The notes under the pieces: generated by a model
Seen by the model: the letters and a program-made list of their open reading frames with translations, nothing else
Databases searched by the model: none
What the model was told of the DNA's origin: nothing
In this document: one piece after another, positions 44,348 to 52,303 of the stretch
How positions within the stretch are numbered: the first letter of the stretch is position 1
How the letters are laid out: each line of letters opens with the position of its first letter
Position numbers and translations under genes: made by a program
From: CAWABB01 sp963780165
Lineage (GTDB): Bacteria > Bacteroidota > Ignavibacteria > UBA10030 > UBA6906
Length of the DNA stretch: 64,000 nt
Assembly (NCBI GenBank): GCA_963780165.1
Contig: CAWABB010000001.1
Span: 1,736,001-1,800,000 of the forward strand
Reading direction: 5' to 3'

Positions 44348-45160
44348 ATGCGTGAATATCTCGATCTGGTTGAGCGCGTCCTGCGCCGCGGTGCCCTCAA
44401 ACATACGCGGACGGGCGTCGACACCATCTCCTGCTTCGCCGAGCACTACACGGTTGACCTGAGCGCGGGATTCCCTCTGCTCACGACGAAGAGGGTGAAC
44501 TTCAATGCGATGCTGCGGGAGGTCCTCTGGTACCTCTCCGGAGAGGACCACATCCGGAACCTGCGGCAGCATACGAAGATCTGGGATGCATGGGCCGACG
44601 AGGAGGGGAACCTCGATACTGCCTATGGTCGCTACTGGCGCCGTTTTCCGAGCGCTCAGGAAGACCCGTCGACAGGCTCCTACAGGGTGGTCGAGGTCGA
44701 CCAGATCGCCCGCGTCGTGGAGATGCTGAAAAGCGACCCCACCTCCCGCCGGATGGTGGTCACGGCCTGGGAGCCCGGCAACGCGCTGGACAGCAAGCTC
44801 CCCCCCTGTCACTACTCGTTCGTGTTCAACGTGCAGGGCACGCGCCTGAGTTGCCACCTCACGCAACGCTCGGGTGACATCGCCATTGGAATTCCGTTCA
44901 ATCTCGCTGCCTATTCGCTCCTGACACAGATTCTGGCGCAGGAAGCGGGGCTGGACGTCGGGTATTTCAGCCATTCGATTGTGGACGCGCATATCTATGT
45001 CAACCACGTCGACGGCCTCAAGGAGCAGCTCACGCGCGCGCCGCGGCCGCTCCCGTTGCTGACCATCGCCCGCAAGCCGTTCGCCGGGCTGACGTTCGAG
45101 GACTTCACGCTGCACAACTACGATCCGCATCCCCCCATCAAATTCGCGGTGGCGGTGTGA
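44348..45160 (+). CDS. thyA: Thymidylate synthase
   Basis: 270 residues, the classic folate-dependent ThyA that makes dTMP from dUMP. Catalytic Cys154 lies in LPPCHYSFVFNVQG; also seen are HTRTGVDTISCF, RSGDIAIGIPFNLAAYSLL and the C-terminal IKFAVAV. It overlaps folA by 4 nt (GTGA), the usual pairing because ThyA produces dihydrofolate. Confidence 0.97.
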   Translation: MREYLDLVERVLRRGALKHTRTGVDTISCFAEHYTVDLSAGFPLLTTKRVNFNAMLREVLWYLSGEDHIRNLRQHTKIWDAWADEEGNLDTAYGRYWRRFPSAQEDPSTGSYRVVEVDQIARVVEMLKSDPTSRRMVVTAWEPGNALDSKLPPCHYSFVFNVQGTRLSCHLTQRSGDIAIGIPFNLAAYSLLTQILAQEAGLDVGYFSHSIVDAHIYVNHVDGLKEQLTRAPRPLPLLTIARKPFAGLTFEDFTLHNYDPHPPIKFAVAV

Positions 45161-45621
45161 AGCTCGCCCTGATCGCCGCGGTTGCCCGAAACAGGGGCAT
45201 CGGGTACAAAGGAGAGCTCCCGTGGAAACTCCCCGAAGACATGCGGCGGTTCAAGCAGATCACGACGGGCCACGCCGTGCTCATGGGCCGCAAGACGTTC
45301 GAAGCCCTTGGCAAACCTCTCCCCAACCGGAGGAACGTGGTCCTCACCCACAGGGCGATTCCGGGCGTCGAAACGTGCTCGACCATCGAAGCAGCGCTCG
45401 CAGCACTCGCTGGCGAGCAGCGTGTGTTCGTGGTCGGGGGCGGCGAAGTGTATGCGCAGCTCCTCGACAATGCGGATGAGCTTTTGCTGACCCACGTCCA
45501 CCGCGACGTGACCGCCGACGCGTTCTTCCCTCCGTTCGCACACCTGATCGGCACCCGCTTCCGCGAAGTGTTTCGCGACGACCGCGAGGAGTTCTCGTTC
45601 GTGGACTACCTCCGGACCTGA
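45157..45621 (+). CDS. folA: Dihydrofolate reductase
   Basis: 154 residues with a GTG start. Conserved elements: ALIAAVARNRGIGYKGELPW, substrate-site Glu/Asp region LPEDMRRFKQITTGH, MGRKTFEALGKPLPNR and VVGGGEVYAQLL. It regenerates tetrahydrofolate used by ThyA. Translation is coupled to thyA. Confidence 0.95.
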   Translation: MKLALIAAVARNRGIGYKGELPWKLPEDMRRFKQITTGHAVLMGRKTFEALGKPLPNRRNVVLTHRAIPGVETCSTIEAALAALAGEQRVFVVGGGEVYAQLLDNADELLLTHVHRDVTADAFFPPFAHLIGTRFREVFRDDREEFSFVDYLRT

Positions 45622-45842
45622 GTCTGAGCGGTCTCGGTTGACCCGGTCGGGCCGCTCATAGTCCCGCGGCCTCGCGCCCGACCCGGGCTGTGCCCACCTG
45701 ACCCCGCGTGCCGCGCCCACGTCGACCTGCTCACAGCTGATCTCATAGTATCGCGCGCCGTCAGGCATCCCCTATCCTTCGCCCGCTGTACTCTGCCCTG
45801 CGCTCTTTTCGCAATTATGGCTCTGTACGTGTATGTACTGCA

Positions 45843-45868
45843 GAGAGCGCACACGCTCTCGAAAGGAG
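45843..45868 (+). promoter_or_regulatory. Leader hairpin and strong ribosome site before the gene at 45876
   Basis: GAGAGCG-CACA-CGCTCTC (45843-45860), a 7-bp stem with a tetraloop, is followed directly by GAAAGGAG (45861-45868), 7 nt before the ATG. The close placement suggests translational control or protection of the 5' end. Confidence 0.5.
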
Positions 45869-45875
45869 CATACAC

Positions 45876-46709
45876 ATGGCTGATTTCGATCGTGCCGACC
45901 GCATCGAGCGCTCGCTCCTCGATTCCCGCCGGAAGACGCTTGAGGAGCGGTTCGGGGCCATCTTCTCTCCGCCGGACGATTCGCTTCCGCCTGAGGTGGA
46001 GCGAGCCTGGCTCGACTCGATCGAGCGATTCGAACAGGCCGTTGGCAATTCGAGGTCCATAACCGTCCGCGAGTTCATCGGGAGCCCGCCGTTCAGGCCG
46101 CTCGGGGAGATCCCGCCGGAAGAGCTACGCGAGGCGGTCGACTGGGTGATGGAACTCCTTGCCGCAAACGACATCGTCGTGCAGATCGGGGAGCACGTCA
46201 GTCTTGCGGAGACCTACCGGTTCCTGAGCGAAGAGTTGATGGCCGCGGAGACCGACGACATCCGCGTGGAAGGATTCTCGACCCTCTTTCTGTACGACGA
46301 TTTCCACCCGGACGAGCGGGCCGAAGCAGAGCGCACGGCGCGCGAGTTCTGCCTGGCGATCTTCGAGAAGTCAGAAGCGGATCTCGTCCGGCTCATCGGC
46401 GGCGCGCATGATGGCGACTCTCCTCAGATCCGAAGGGCCGGATCGCTCCTGCGGGATGCGGCGCTCGAATTCTTCGCACACATCGGAACGGTCTCGCAGC
46501 ACGCGGTGCAGATTGAGCGTTGCGAGGTGGACGGAGACCGGGCAACGGTCACCGGCAGCGCGAGCTGGAGCGGCGTGCTCCCGTCCGGCCGGACACAGGT
46601 GGGCGGCTCGGGCACGGTGAGGCTCGCGCTCTCGCGCTGCCCCTTCGGCGGCTGGGACGTCATTGGGGCGCAACTCCCGGGCATGGAAACCGCCACCACA
46701 GAGTCCTGA
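45876..46709 (+). CDS. Conserved-looking protein of unknown function
   Basis: 277 residues, hydrophilic, no signal peptide or TM helix, so cytoplasmic. Very acidic N-terminal half (ERFGAIFSPPDDSLPPEVER). Residues ~60-95 read FIGSPPFRPLGEIPPEELRE, followed by a helical region and a C-terminal ~90 residues with strands (VEVDGDRATVTGSASWSGV type) that could be an NTF2-like or beta-barrel fold. I do not recognise the family. It stands alone, with its own hairpin and a strong Shine-Dalgarno. The 254-nt upstream gap holds no other gene. Confidence 0.75.
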   Translation: MADFDRADRIERSLLDSRRKTLEERFGAIFSPPDDSLPPEVERAWLDSIERFEQAVGNSRSITVREFIGSPPFRPLGEIPPEELREAVDWVMELLAANDIVVQIGEHVSLAETYRFLSEELMAAETDDIRVEGFSTLFLYDDFHPDERAEAERTAREFCLAIFEKSEADLVRLIGGAHDGDSPQIRRAGSLLRDAALEFFAHIGTVSQHAVQIERCEVDGDRATVTGSASWSGVLPSGRTQVGGSGTVRLALSRCPFGGWDVIGAQLPGMETATTES

Positions 46710-46734
46710 CCCTGTATCGCCTCCGGTGCCATGC

Positions 46735-46765
46735 GGGCCGGTCTCGTTGAATTCGAGATCGGCCC
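46735..46765 (+). terminator. Hairpin between the unknown gene and the GO-repair operon
   Basis: GGGCCG-G-TCTCG / CGAGA-T-CGGCCC stem (46735-46746, 46754-46765) with a 7-nt loop; only one internal mismatch. It lies 25 nt after the stop codon. No T-run. Confidence 0.5.
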
Positions 46766-46823
46766 ATCGCTCTGCACCCGCCTCCTCCATCCTCCGCCTT
46801 TCCAGACCTGCGGCCACCAGGAA

Positions 46824-46853
46824 TTGTCATTCTTCCCCCGGTTTTTGTATATT
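46824..46853 (+). promoter_or_regulatory. Promoter for the GO-repair operon
   Basis: TTGTCA (46824-46829), 18-bp spacer, TATATT (46848-46853), 6 nt before the ATG at 46860. Confidence 0.6.
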
Positions 46854-46859
46854 GTAAAG

Positions 46860-47294
46860 ATGAAGGAAGTTGCGGTCGGCATAATGGTCCGGGACGGACT
46901 CGTCCTCGCCTGTCAGCGGAAGCACACAATGCGCTATCCGCTGAAATGGGAGTTTCCCGGCGGAAAAGTCGAGCCGGGAGAGGTTCCCGAACAGACCGTC
47001 TTCCGCGAGCTGTACGAGGAGTTGGGAATTATCGTGGACGCCGCATTCCCGATTCACCGGCAGGAATGGGTCTACAACGAGGGCACGCCCGACCCGCAGC
47101 GGGACGGTTCCTACCGTGTCTTCTATTTCCTGGTCCCCGAATTCAGCGGCGAACCAGTGAACAGGGTGTTCGAGGCCATCCGGTGGGTGACGCCGGACGA
47201 GCTGGCCGGGATGGATATCCTGGAGGGGAACAGGACAGCCATCGACCTCCTGATCACGCATGGGTACGCCGGACATATCGCGAAGCGCGCCTGA
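46860..47294 (+). CDS. mutT: NUDIX hydrolase, MutT-like 8-oxo-dGTP diphosphatase
   Basis: 144 residues. The Nudix box is complete: GGKVEPGE followed by RELYEELGI. The N-terminal VAVGIMVRDGLVLACQRK is typical of MutT, which removes 8-oxo-dGTP from the nucleotide pool. Position at the head of an operon with two 8-oxoG repair glycosylases supports this role. The next gene starts 35 nt before its stop. Confidence 0.85.
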   Translation: MKEVAVGIMVRDGLVLACQRKHTMRYPLKWEFPGGKVEPGEVPEQTVFRELYEELGIIVDAAFPIHRQEWVYNEGTPDPQRDGSYRVFYFLVPEFSGEPVNRVFEAIRWVTPDELAGMDILEGNRTAIDLLITHGYAGHIAKRA

Positions 47295-48210
47295 GGCCGC
47301 CAGGCGGATCCTCTCCTGGTACCGGCGCAACGGGCGCCCGCTTCCATGGCGGCAAACCCGGCGCCCCTACCACATCCTCGTCTCCGAAGTGATGCTCCAG
47401 CAGACGCAGGTCGCCCGCGTCGAGCAGAAGTACAACGAATTCCTCCGTCAGTTCCCCACGCTGAGCGCCTTGGCGCGCGCCCCGAAACGGGACGTCGTGA
47501 TGGCCTGGCGCGGGCTCGGCTACAACAGCCGCGCGGTCCGGCTCCACGCGCTCGCACAGCATCTGGACGCCCGCAGCAACTCCCGGTTCCCCGACGACGT
47601 TGGCGCATTGATGCAGCTCCCTGGCGTCGGGCGGTATACCGCGCACGCCATGGCGGTCTTCGCGTTTGGACAGCAGGTCCCCGTCGTGGACGTGAACGTC
47701 AGGCGCGTGCTGTCCCGCATCTTCTTCGGTATGAAGACTGTCGCCGCGGTGGCGGACGAATCCACCATCTGGGCCTTCGCAGGAGGAGTCCTGCCGGCCG
47801 GACGAGCGTACGATTGGAACCAGGCCCTCATGGACATGGGTGCCACGGTCTGTACTGCCGCACGACCGCGATGCGCTGCATGCCCGGTGTCAGACGCATG
47901 CACATCCCGCGCGACCATTGTGTCCGATCAGGGTACACGCTCGGCCCGGCAGCGGCGCCCGGCACAGCGCGAGCGGTCCCACCGCGGGACACCGTTGCGC
48001 CTGTACCGGGGCCGCGTCATCGAGGCCCTGCGCAACGCTCATCCGCGCCGGACCATCGCGGCATCGCAGCTCGGAAGGGCGATCTTCCCGAAGTTCACCG
48101 GGCGCGACAGGCAGGTCTTCCACCGGGTGTTGCGCGCACTGGAGCGGGACGGCCTTGTGGAAGTACGGCGCAATCAACAGTCGGTGCCGCAGAAGGTCTC
48201 TCTCGCATGA
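47260..48210 (+). CDS. mutY: A/G-specific adenine glycosylase (MutY), short form
   Basis: 316 residues. HhH-GPD fold with catalytic Glu in VSEVMLQQTQVARV, hairpin LMQLPGVGRYTAHA and catalytic Asp in VPVVDVNVRRVLSR. The [4Fe-4S] loop is complete: C-x6-C-x2-C-x5-C in TVCTAARPRCAACP and onward. It excises adenine paired with 8-oxoG. The C-terminus is not a NUDIX-like 8-oxoG recognition domain but a ~75-residue winged-helix-like region (RGRVIEALRNAHPRRT, LERDGLVEVRR). The stop overlaps the next start (ATGA). Confidence 0.88.
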   Translation: MGTPDISRSAPEAARRILSWYRRNGRPLPWRQTRRPYHILVSEVMLQQTQVARVEQKYNEFLRQFPTLSALARAPKRDVVMAWRGLGYNSRAVRLHALAQHLDARSNSRFPDDVGALMQLPGVGRYTAHAMAVFAFGQQVPVVDVNVRRVLSRIFFGMKTVAAVADESTIWAFAGGVLPAGRAYDWNQALMDMGATVCTAARPRCAACPVSDACTSRATIVSDQGTRSARQRRPAQRERSHRGTPLRLYRGRVIEALRNAHPRRTIAASQLGRAIFPKFTGRDRQVFHRVLRALERDGLVEVRRNQQSVPQKVSLA

Positions 48211-48842
48211 GCGCTCCGCGATATCGACGGGTGGACGAACTTCACGCCGCGCACCTGACGCGCCGGTCTGACATCCTCCGTCGGCTCGATGAATTCGCAG
48301 CGGTGCCGCGCGAAGAGTACTTTCCAGAGCTCGTGTACTGCCTGCTCACCCCGCAGTCGAGCGCGGTCAACGCGGCCCGCGCAGTCGATGCGTTGCGGAA
48401 GGCAGCGTGCTGGCACAGACCGGAGATCTCCGCGGACATTCTCCGACATGCGTCTGCATACATCCGGTTCCACAACACCAAGGCGAAGCGGATCGCAGAA
48501 GCGTTTGCGGCGTTCGGCACGATCGCCGACACGATTGCCGCGACGCCCGATGCGCCCGCACTGCGCGCGTGGCTCGCGGGCAACGTCAAGGGTTTCGGAT
48601 GGAAGGAGGCGTCGCACTTCCTCCGGAACATCGGACGGAGGAACCTCGCAATACTCGACCGGCACATTCTCAAGAATCTCACGCATCACGGCGTGCTCGC
48701 GTCCATCCCCGCAACGCTGACGCCGAAACGGTACTCCGCGATCGAACGGCGCTTCGGCCGCTTCGCGGATGCGGTGGGAATTCCGATGGACGAGCTCGAC
48801 CTGCTGTTCTGGAGCAACGAAACAGGGGAGATCCTCAAATAG
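48207..48842 (+). CDS. ogg: 8-oxoguanine DNA glycosylase/lyase, Ogg2 type
   Basis: 211 residues, resembling the archaeal/Thermotoga Ogg2 family. Helix-hairpin-helix followed by catalytic Lys in KGFGWKEASHFLRNIG and catalytic Asp in LAILDRHILKNLTHHG. It removes 8-oxoG and nicks the strand. The C-terminus FWSNETGEILK contains the terminal Lys-type tail seen in Ogg2, which contacts the base. Start overlaps mutY stop; its own stop overlaps the next GTG. Confidence 0.88.
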   Translation: MSAPRYRRVDELHAAHLTRRSDILRRLDEFAAVPREEYFPELVYCLLTPQSSAVNAARAVDALRKAACWHRPEISADILRHASAYIRFHNTKAKRIAEAFAAFGTIADTIAATPDAPALRAWLAGNVKGFGWKEASHFLRNIGRRNLAILDRHILKNLTHHGVLASIPATLTPKRYSAIERRFGRFADAVGIPMDELDLLFWSNETGEILK

Positions 48843-50005
48843 TGACGCCGAACTACCTGGTCCTGGGCGCGGGAATGATGGGCCGCGCGGCCGCATACGA
48901 TCTCGCACAGTTCGACCCCTCCGCACGTGTCGTGATTGCGGACATCAATGCCGAGGCCGCAGACATCGCTGTCCGTACCGCCGGGCCGAACGTCCGCCCG
49001 CTCCTGCTGGATGTCAACGCCGACGGCGCACTGGCCAAAGCGCTCGCCGGCATGGACGTGGTCATCGGGGCAGTGTCGTATTCGGTCAACGAGCGCCTCA
49101 CGCGCGCAGCCATCGACGCCGGCGTGCACATGTGCGACATGGGGGGGAACAACGACGTCGTCGACCGACAGCTCGCGCTGGACGGGCACGCACAGACTGC
49201 GGGCGTCACGATCGTGCCCAACTGCGGCCTTGCCCCCGGGCTGATCAATATGCTGGGGATGGACGGCGTGCGCGCCTTTGACGCCGTGGAGTCCGTGAAG
49301 CTTCGCGTCGGAGGGCTTCCGCTCCACCCGCGCCCACCCCTCCAGTACCAGATCGTTTTCTCCGTCGAAGGCCTGATCAACGAGTACGTTGAGCCCGCGG
49401 AGGTCATCCGCGGCGGCCGCCGCGTCACCGTACCATCGATGGCGGACCTGGAATCACTGTCGTTCCCAGAACCTTTCACCGCCCTGGAAGCGTTCAACAC
49501 ATCGGGAGGGCTCTCGATTCTTCCGCGGCTCCTCGAGGGGACGGTTGCCGAACTCGACTACAAGACGATCCGCTACCCGGGGCACTGCGAGAAGATGCGG
49601 ACGCTGCTCGACCTGGGGTTCGCCTCGCACGAGCCGATCCTGATCGGCAACAGCGTCCGCACCAGCCGGGAGCTGTTCACGGAGTTGCTCCGCCGGAAAC
49701 TTGACACCGGAGGCCCCGACGTCATCCTCGCGCGTTCCTCGGTCACGGGCACAAAAGGGGGCGCCCGCGCACGCCTTGTGTCTGAATTCGTAGATTACTA
49801 TGATGAAGCGACGGGCATGAGCGCGATGATGCGGACCACCGCATACCCGACATCGATCATCGCCCAGCAGCTCGCCCACGGTCTCATCACGCGCCGGGGC
49901 GTGCTCACGCCGGAAGTGTGCGCACCCGCGGCCGACATGGTTGAACAGCTCGCGCGACGAGGCATCACGATCTCCACAACGCTCACGGAGGAGAAAGGCG
50001 CATGA
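48842..50005 (+). CDS. Saccharopine dehydrogenase-family oxidoreductase
   Basis: 387 residues with a GTG start sharing one base with the ogg stop. Rossmann motif VLGAGMMGRAAAYDLA, then CDMGGNNDVVDRQLAL and VPNCGLAPGLINMLGMD. The sequence is nearest to lysine-6-dehydrogenase/saccharopine dehydrogenase-like proteins; the substrate is likely an amino acid but not certain. The link to the DNA-repair genes is by operon only. Confidence 0.87.
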   Translation: MTPNYLVLGAGMMGRAAAYDLAQFDPSARVVIADINAEAADIAVRTAGPNVRPLLLDVNADGALAKALAGMDVVIGAVSYSVNERLTRAAIDAGVHMCDMGGNNDVVDRQLALDGHAQTAGVTIVPNCGLAPGLINMLGMDGVRAFDAVESVKLRVGGLPLHPRPPLQYQIVFSVEGLINEYVEPAEVIRGGRRVTVPSMADLESLSFPEPFTALEAFNTSGGLSILPRLLEGTVAELDYKTIRYPGHCEKMRTLLDLGFASHEPILIGNSVRTSRELFTELLRRKLDTGGPDVILARSSVTGTKGGARARLVSEFVDYYDEATGMSAMMRTTAYPTSIIAQQLAHGLITRRGVLTPEVCAPAADMVEQLARRGITISTTLTEEKGA

Positions 50006-50151
50006 CGTATCCCCTCACGGTGCAGATCAGCACCCGCGACAGCACGCTCGACCGCGAAGTCCGGCGGCAGTACGTCCTCAATACGGGTCATCCCCGCTGG
50101 GAGCTGCTCAAGATCTTCGTCCACGCATTCTTCCACATCAAGTTTCGATGA
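50002..50151 (+). CDS. 49-residue protein of unknown function
   Basis: A short open frame that overlaps both neighbours by ATGA: its ATG overlaps the stop of the dehydrogenase, and its stop overlaps a possible yajQ start at 50148. The product begins MTYPLTVQISTRDSTLD and ends FVHAFFHIKFR, with several basic and aromatic residues and no TM helix. Tight coupling on both sides argues that it is translated. No family is recognised. Confidence 0.6.
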   Translation: MTYPLTVQISTRDSTLDREVRRQYVLNTGHPRWELLKIFVHAFFHIKFR

Positions 50152-50153
50152 TC

Positions 50154-50651
50154 ATGGCAGACACGTTTTCGTTCGACATCGTCTCAGAAGTCAATCTCCA
50201 GGAAGTGGACAACGCCATCAACCAGGCGCGCAAGGAGATCGGCCAGCGCTACGACTTCAAGGGCTCGAAAAGCTCTATCGAGCTGAACGCGAAGGAAAAG
50301 ACGCTGGCGCTTGTGTCCGACGACGAATTCAAGCTCAAGAGCGTCGTGGACGTCCTGGAGGACAAGCTCATCAAACGCGGCGTACCCATCAAGGCGCTGG
50401 ACTTCGGGACCGTGGAGCAAGCCGCCGGCAGCACGGTGCGGCAGGCGGTGACGCTCCGGGTCGGCATCGACAAGGAGAATGCGAAGACCATCGTGAAGAT
50501 GATCAAGGACCTGAAGCTGAAGGTCCAGGCGCAGATCATGGACGACCAGATCCGCGTTTCGGGCAAGAACAAGGACGATCTCCAGGCCGCCATGAAAGCG
50601 GTCAGGACCGCCGATCTGAAGTTCGCCGTGCAGTTCACCAACTACCGGTAG
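50154..50651 (+). CDS. yajQ: YajQ family nucleotide-binding protein
   Basis: 165 residues. The family signature FSFDIVSEVNLQEVDNAI, RYDFKGSKSSIEL, and IRVSGKNKDDLQAAM are all present. YajQ proteins have two ferredoxin-like domains and bind nucleotides, in some species cyclic-di-GMP. Starts at 50154 (MADTF) or at 50148 with two more residues. Stop and the amidase ATG are adjacent. Confidence 0.95.
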   Translation: MADTFSFDIVSEVNLQEVDNAINQARKEIGQRYDFKGSKSSIELNAKEKTLALVSDDEFKLKSVVDVLEDKLIKRGVPIKALDFGTVEQAAGSTVRQAVTLRVGIDKENAKTIVKMIKDLKLKVQAQIMDDQIRVSGKNKDDLQAAMKAVRTADLKFAVQFTNYR

Positions 50652-52202
50652 ATGCCGCTCCGCACCCCCCATATCCTCGCCTGTGCGCTCCTGTACGCGA
50701 TGGCCAGCCTCGGCGTTGCGCGGGCGCAGGAGAATATCGTCCGCGTCGTGTTCAAGGAGGACCCTTCACGCACCAGCGTGATCGGGGCGTTTGAGCGCGA
50801 CGGGACCGTTTACGGCTCCCTGTCCGACATCGCATCCCTCTTCTCGCTGTCCCTGAAAAGAGCCGCGGATGCGCAGAAAGCCGAGGTCAGCGGCAAGCCA
50901 TATCGCGTCAGGTTCACGGGGGCGAACCCGTTCGTGACCTTCCTGGACGCGACGAACCGTCAGACGATCTATCAGCTCCCGCACGACGTGCAGTATGCCG
51001 CCGGGACGTTCTTCATTCCGATGGCGGGGTTTTCGCCGCTGTTCGCATCGATGCTCGGAAGCCAGACGCGGTTTGACGTGGAGTCCAAAACACTTACCGT
51101 GATCGGCCCTGTCCCGGCAGGGTACGACATCCCGGCCGTCGAGCTTGACCAGAAGGCCAACGGGATGCTCGTGCGCATCCGCTCCACGAAACGCTTCACC
51201 GACTACGAAGCGTGGTTAAAACAGGACGGATGGCTGTATGTCACCATCGCCGGGGCGCGCGCCGATACGACCTCCATCAACGCGATCCCATCCCGGGGTC
51301 TCGTTCGCCGGATCATCGCCATCCAGTCACCCACCTCCGTGCAACTCACGTTCAGGCTCACCGGGACGATCGAGGCAACGGAGCTGATCCAGGATCCGAA
51401 TTCGAATGATCTCCTGCTGACCATCCGTCCGGCGGCGCGGACGTCGGATCTGTCTGAACAGCGCAAACGGTGGAAACTGGACGTTATCGTTCTCGACGCT
51501 GGTCATGGCGGGCATGACCCCGGAACGATCGGCGCCACGGGGACTCGCGAGAAAGACGTATCCCTTGGAATAACGCTGAAGCTTGGGAAGCTGATCGAGA
51601 AGAACCTGAAGGACATCAAGGTCGTCTACACCCGGAAGGACGACCGCTTCATCGAACTCTATCGTCGCGGGCAGATCGCCAACGAGGCGGACGGGAAGCT
51701 GTTCATCAGCATTCACTGCAATTCGATGCCGCGGAAGCCGAACCCGATGCGGGGATTCGAAGTCTACCTCCTGCGGCCGGGGAAGACCGAGGAAGCCGTT
51801 GCGATCGCGGAGCGTGAAAACGCCGTGATCGAGCTGGAAGAGGGGACGAAAGACCGGTACCAGGAGTTGACCGAGGAGAACTTTATCCTCGTGGCGATGG
51901 CGCAGAGCGCCTACGTGCGGTCCAGCGAGACGTTCGCCGATATCACGCAGCAGGAGCTTGAAAAGACGACAGATCTCCCAAACCGCGGCGTGAAACAGGC
52001 GGGATTCTACGTGCTCGTCGGCGCTGCGATGCCGAATGTGCTGGTCGAGACAGGGTACCTTTCCAACAGGACGGATGAGAAGTTCCTGCGGTCACACGCG
52101 GGACAGGAAAAGATCGCCGAGTCGATCTTCTCTGCCATCAAACGGTACAAGCAGGAGTATGAGCGGCTGCTGCTTGAGGGCAAGGACATCGGGGGGATGT
52201 GA
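50652..52202 (+). CDS. N-acetylmuramoyl-L-alanine amidase (Amidase_3)
   Basis: 516 residues. A signal peptide ends at GVARAQ. The N-terminal ~250 residues include a copper-amine-oxidase-like/AMIN-type module. The zinc amidase domain carries VLDAGHGGHDPGTIG, the Glu region, and LFISIHCNS; the last catalytic Glu is in VLVETGYLSN. It cuts the bond between muramic acid and L-Ala in peptidoglycan, in the periplasm. It is the last gene of the operon starting at 46860. Confidence 0.93.
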   Translation: MPLRTPHILACALLYAMASLGVARAQENIVRVVFKEDPSRTSVIGAFERDGTVYGSLSDIASLFSLSLKRAADAQKAEVSGKPYRVRFTGANPFVTFLDATNRQTIYQLPHDVQYAAGTFFIPMAGFSPLFASMLGSQTRFDVESKTLTVIGPVPAGYDIPAVELDQKANGMLVRIRSTKRFTDYEAWLKQDGWLYVTIAGARADTTSINAIPSRGLVRRIIAIQSPTSVQLTFRLTGTIEATELIQDPNSNDLLLTIRPAARTSDLSEQRKRWKLDVIVLDAGHGGHDPGTIGATGTREKDVSLGITLKLGKLIEKNLKDIKVVYTRKDDRFIELYRRGQIANEADGKLFISIHCNSMPRKPNPMRGFEVYLLRPGKTEEAVAIAERENAVIELEEGTKDRYQELTEENFILVAMAQSAYVRSSETFADITQQELEKTTDLPNRGVKQAGFYVLVGAAMPNVLVETGYLSNRTDEKFLRSHAGQEKIAESIFSAIKRYKQEYERLLLEGKDIGGM

Positions 52203-52278
52203 CCCTCCCCGGAGTCTGAGGCCATGTCTCCCGGCGTCGATTCCTGACTTTTTCCCCCCAGGCGGGAAGTTCAACGGG

Positions 52279-52303
52279 AGCACGCTCTCTTAGCGAGCGT
52301 GCT
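52279..52303. terminator. Hairpin between the convergent amidase and kinase genes
   Basis: Perfect 9-bp stem AGCACGCTC / GAGCGTGCT (52279-52287, 52295-52303), 7-nt loop. It covers the kinase stop codon at 52290, so it can serve both convergent genes. Confidence 0.55.

Noticed and set aside
45622..45875. Checked for tRNA genes or an RNA gene in this gap
   Set aside because: No GTTCRA-type T-loop or cloverleaf; only a short GAGCGG/CCGCTC repeat and the leader hairpin.
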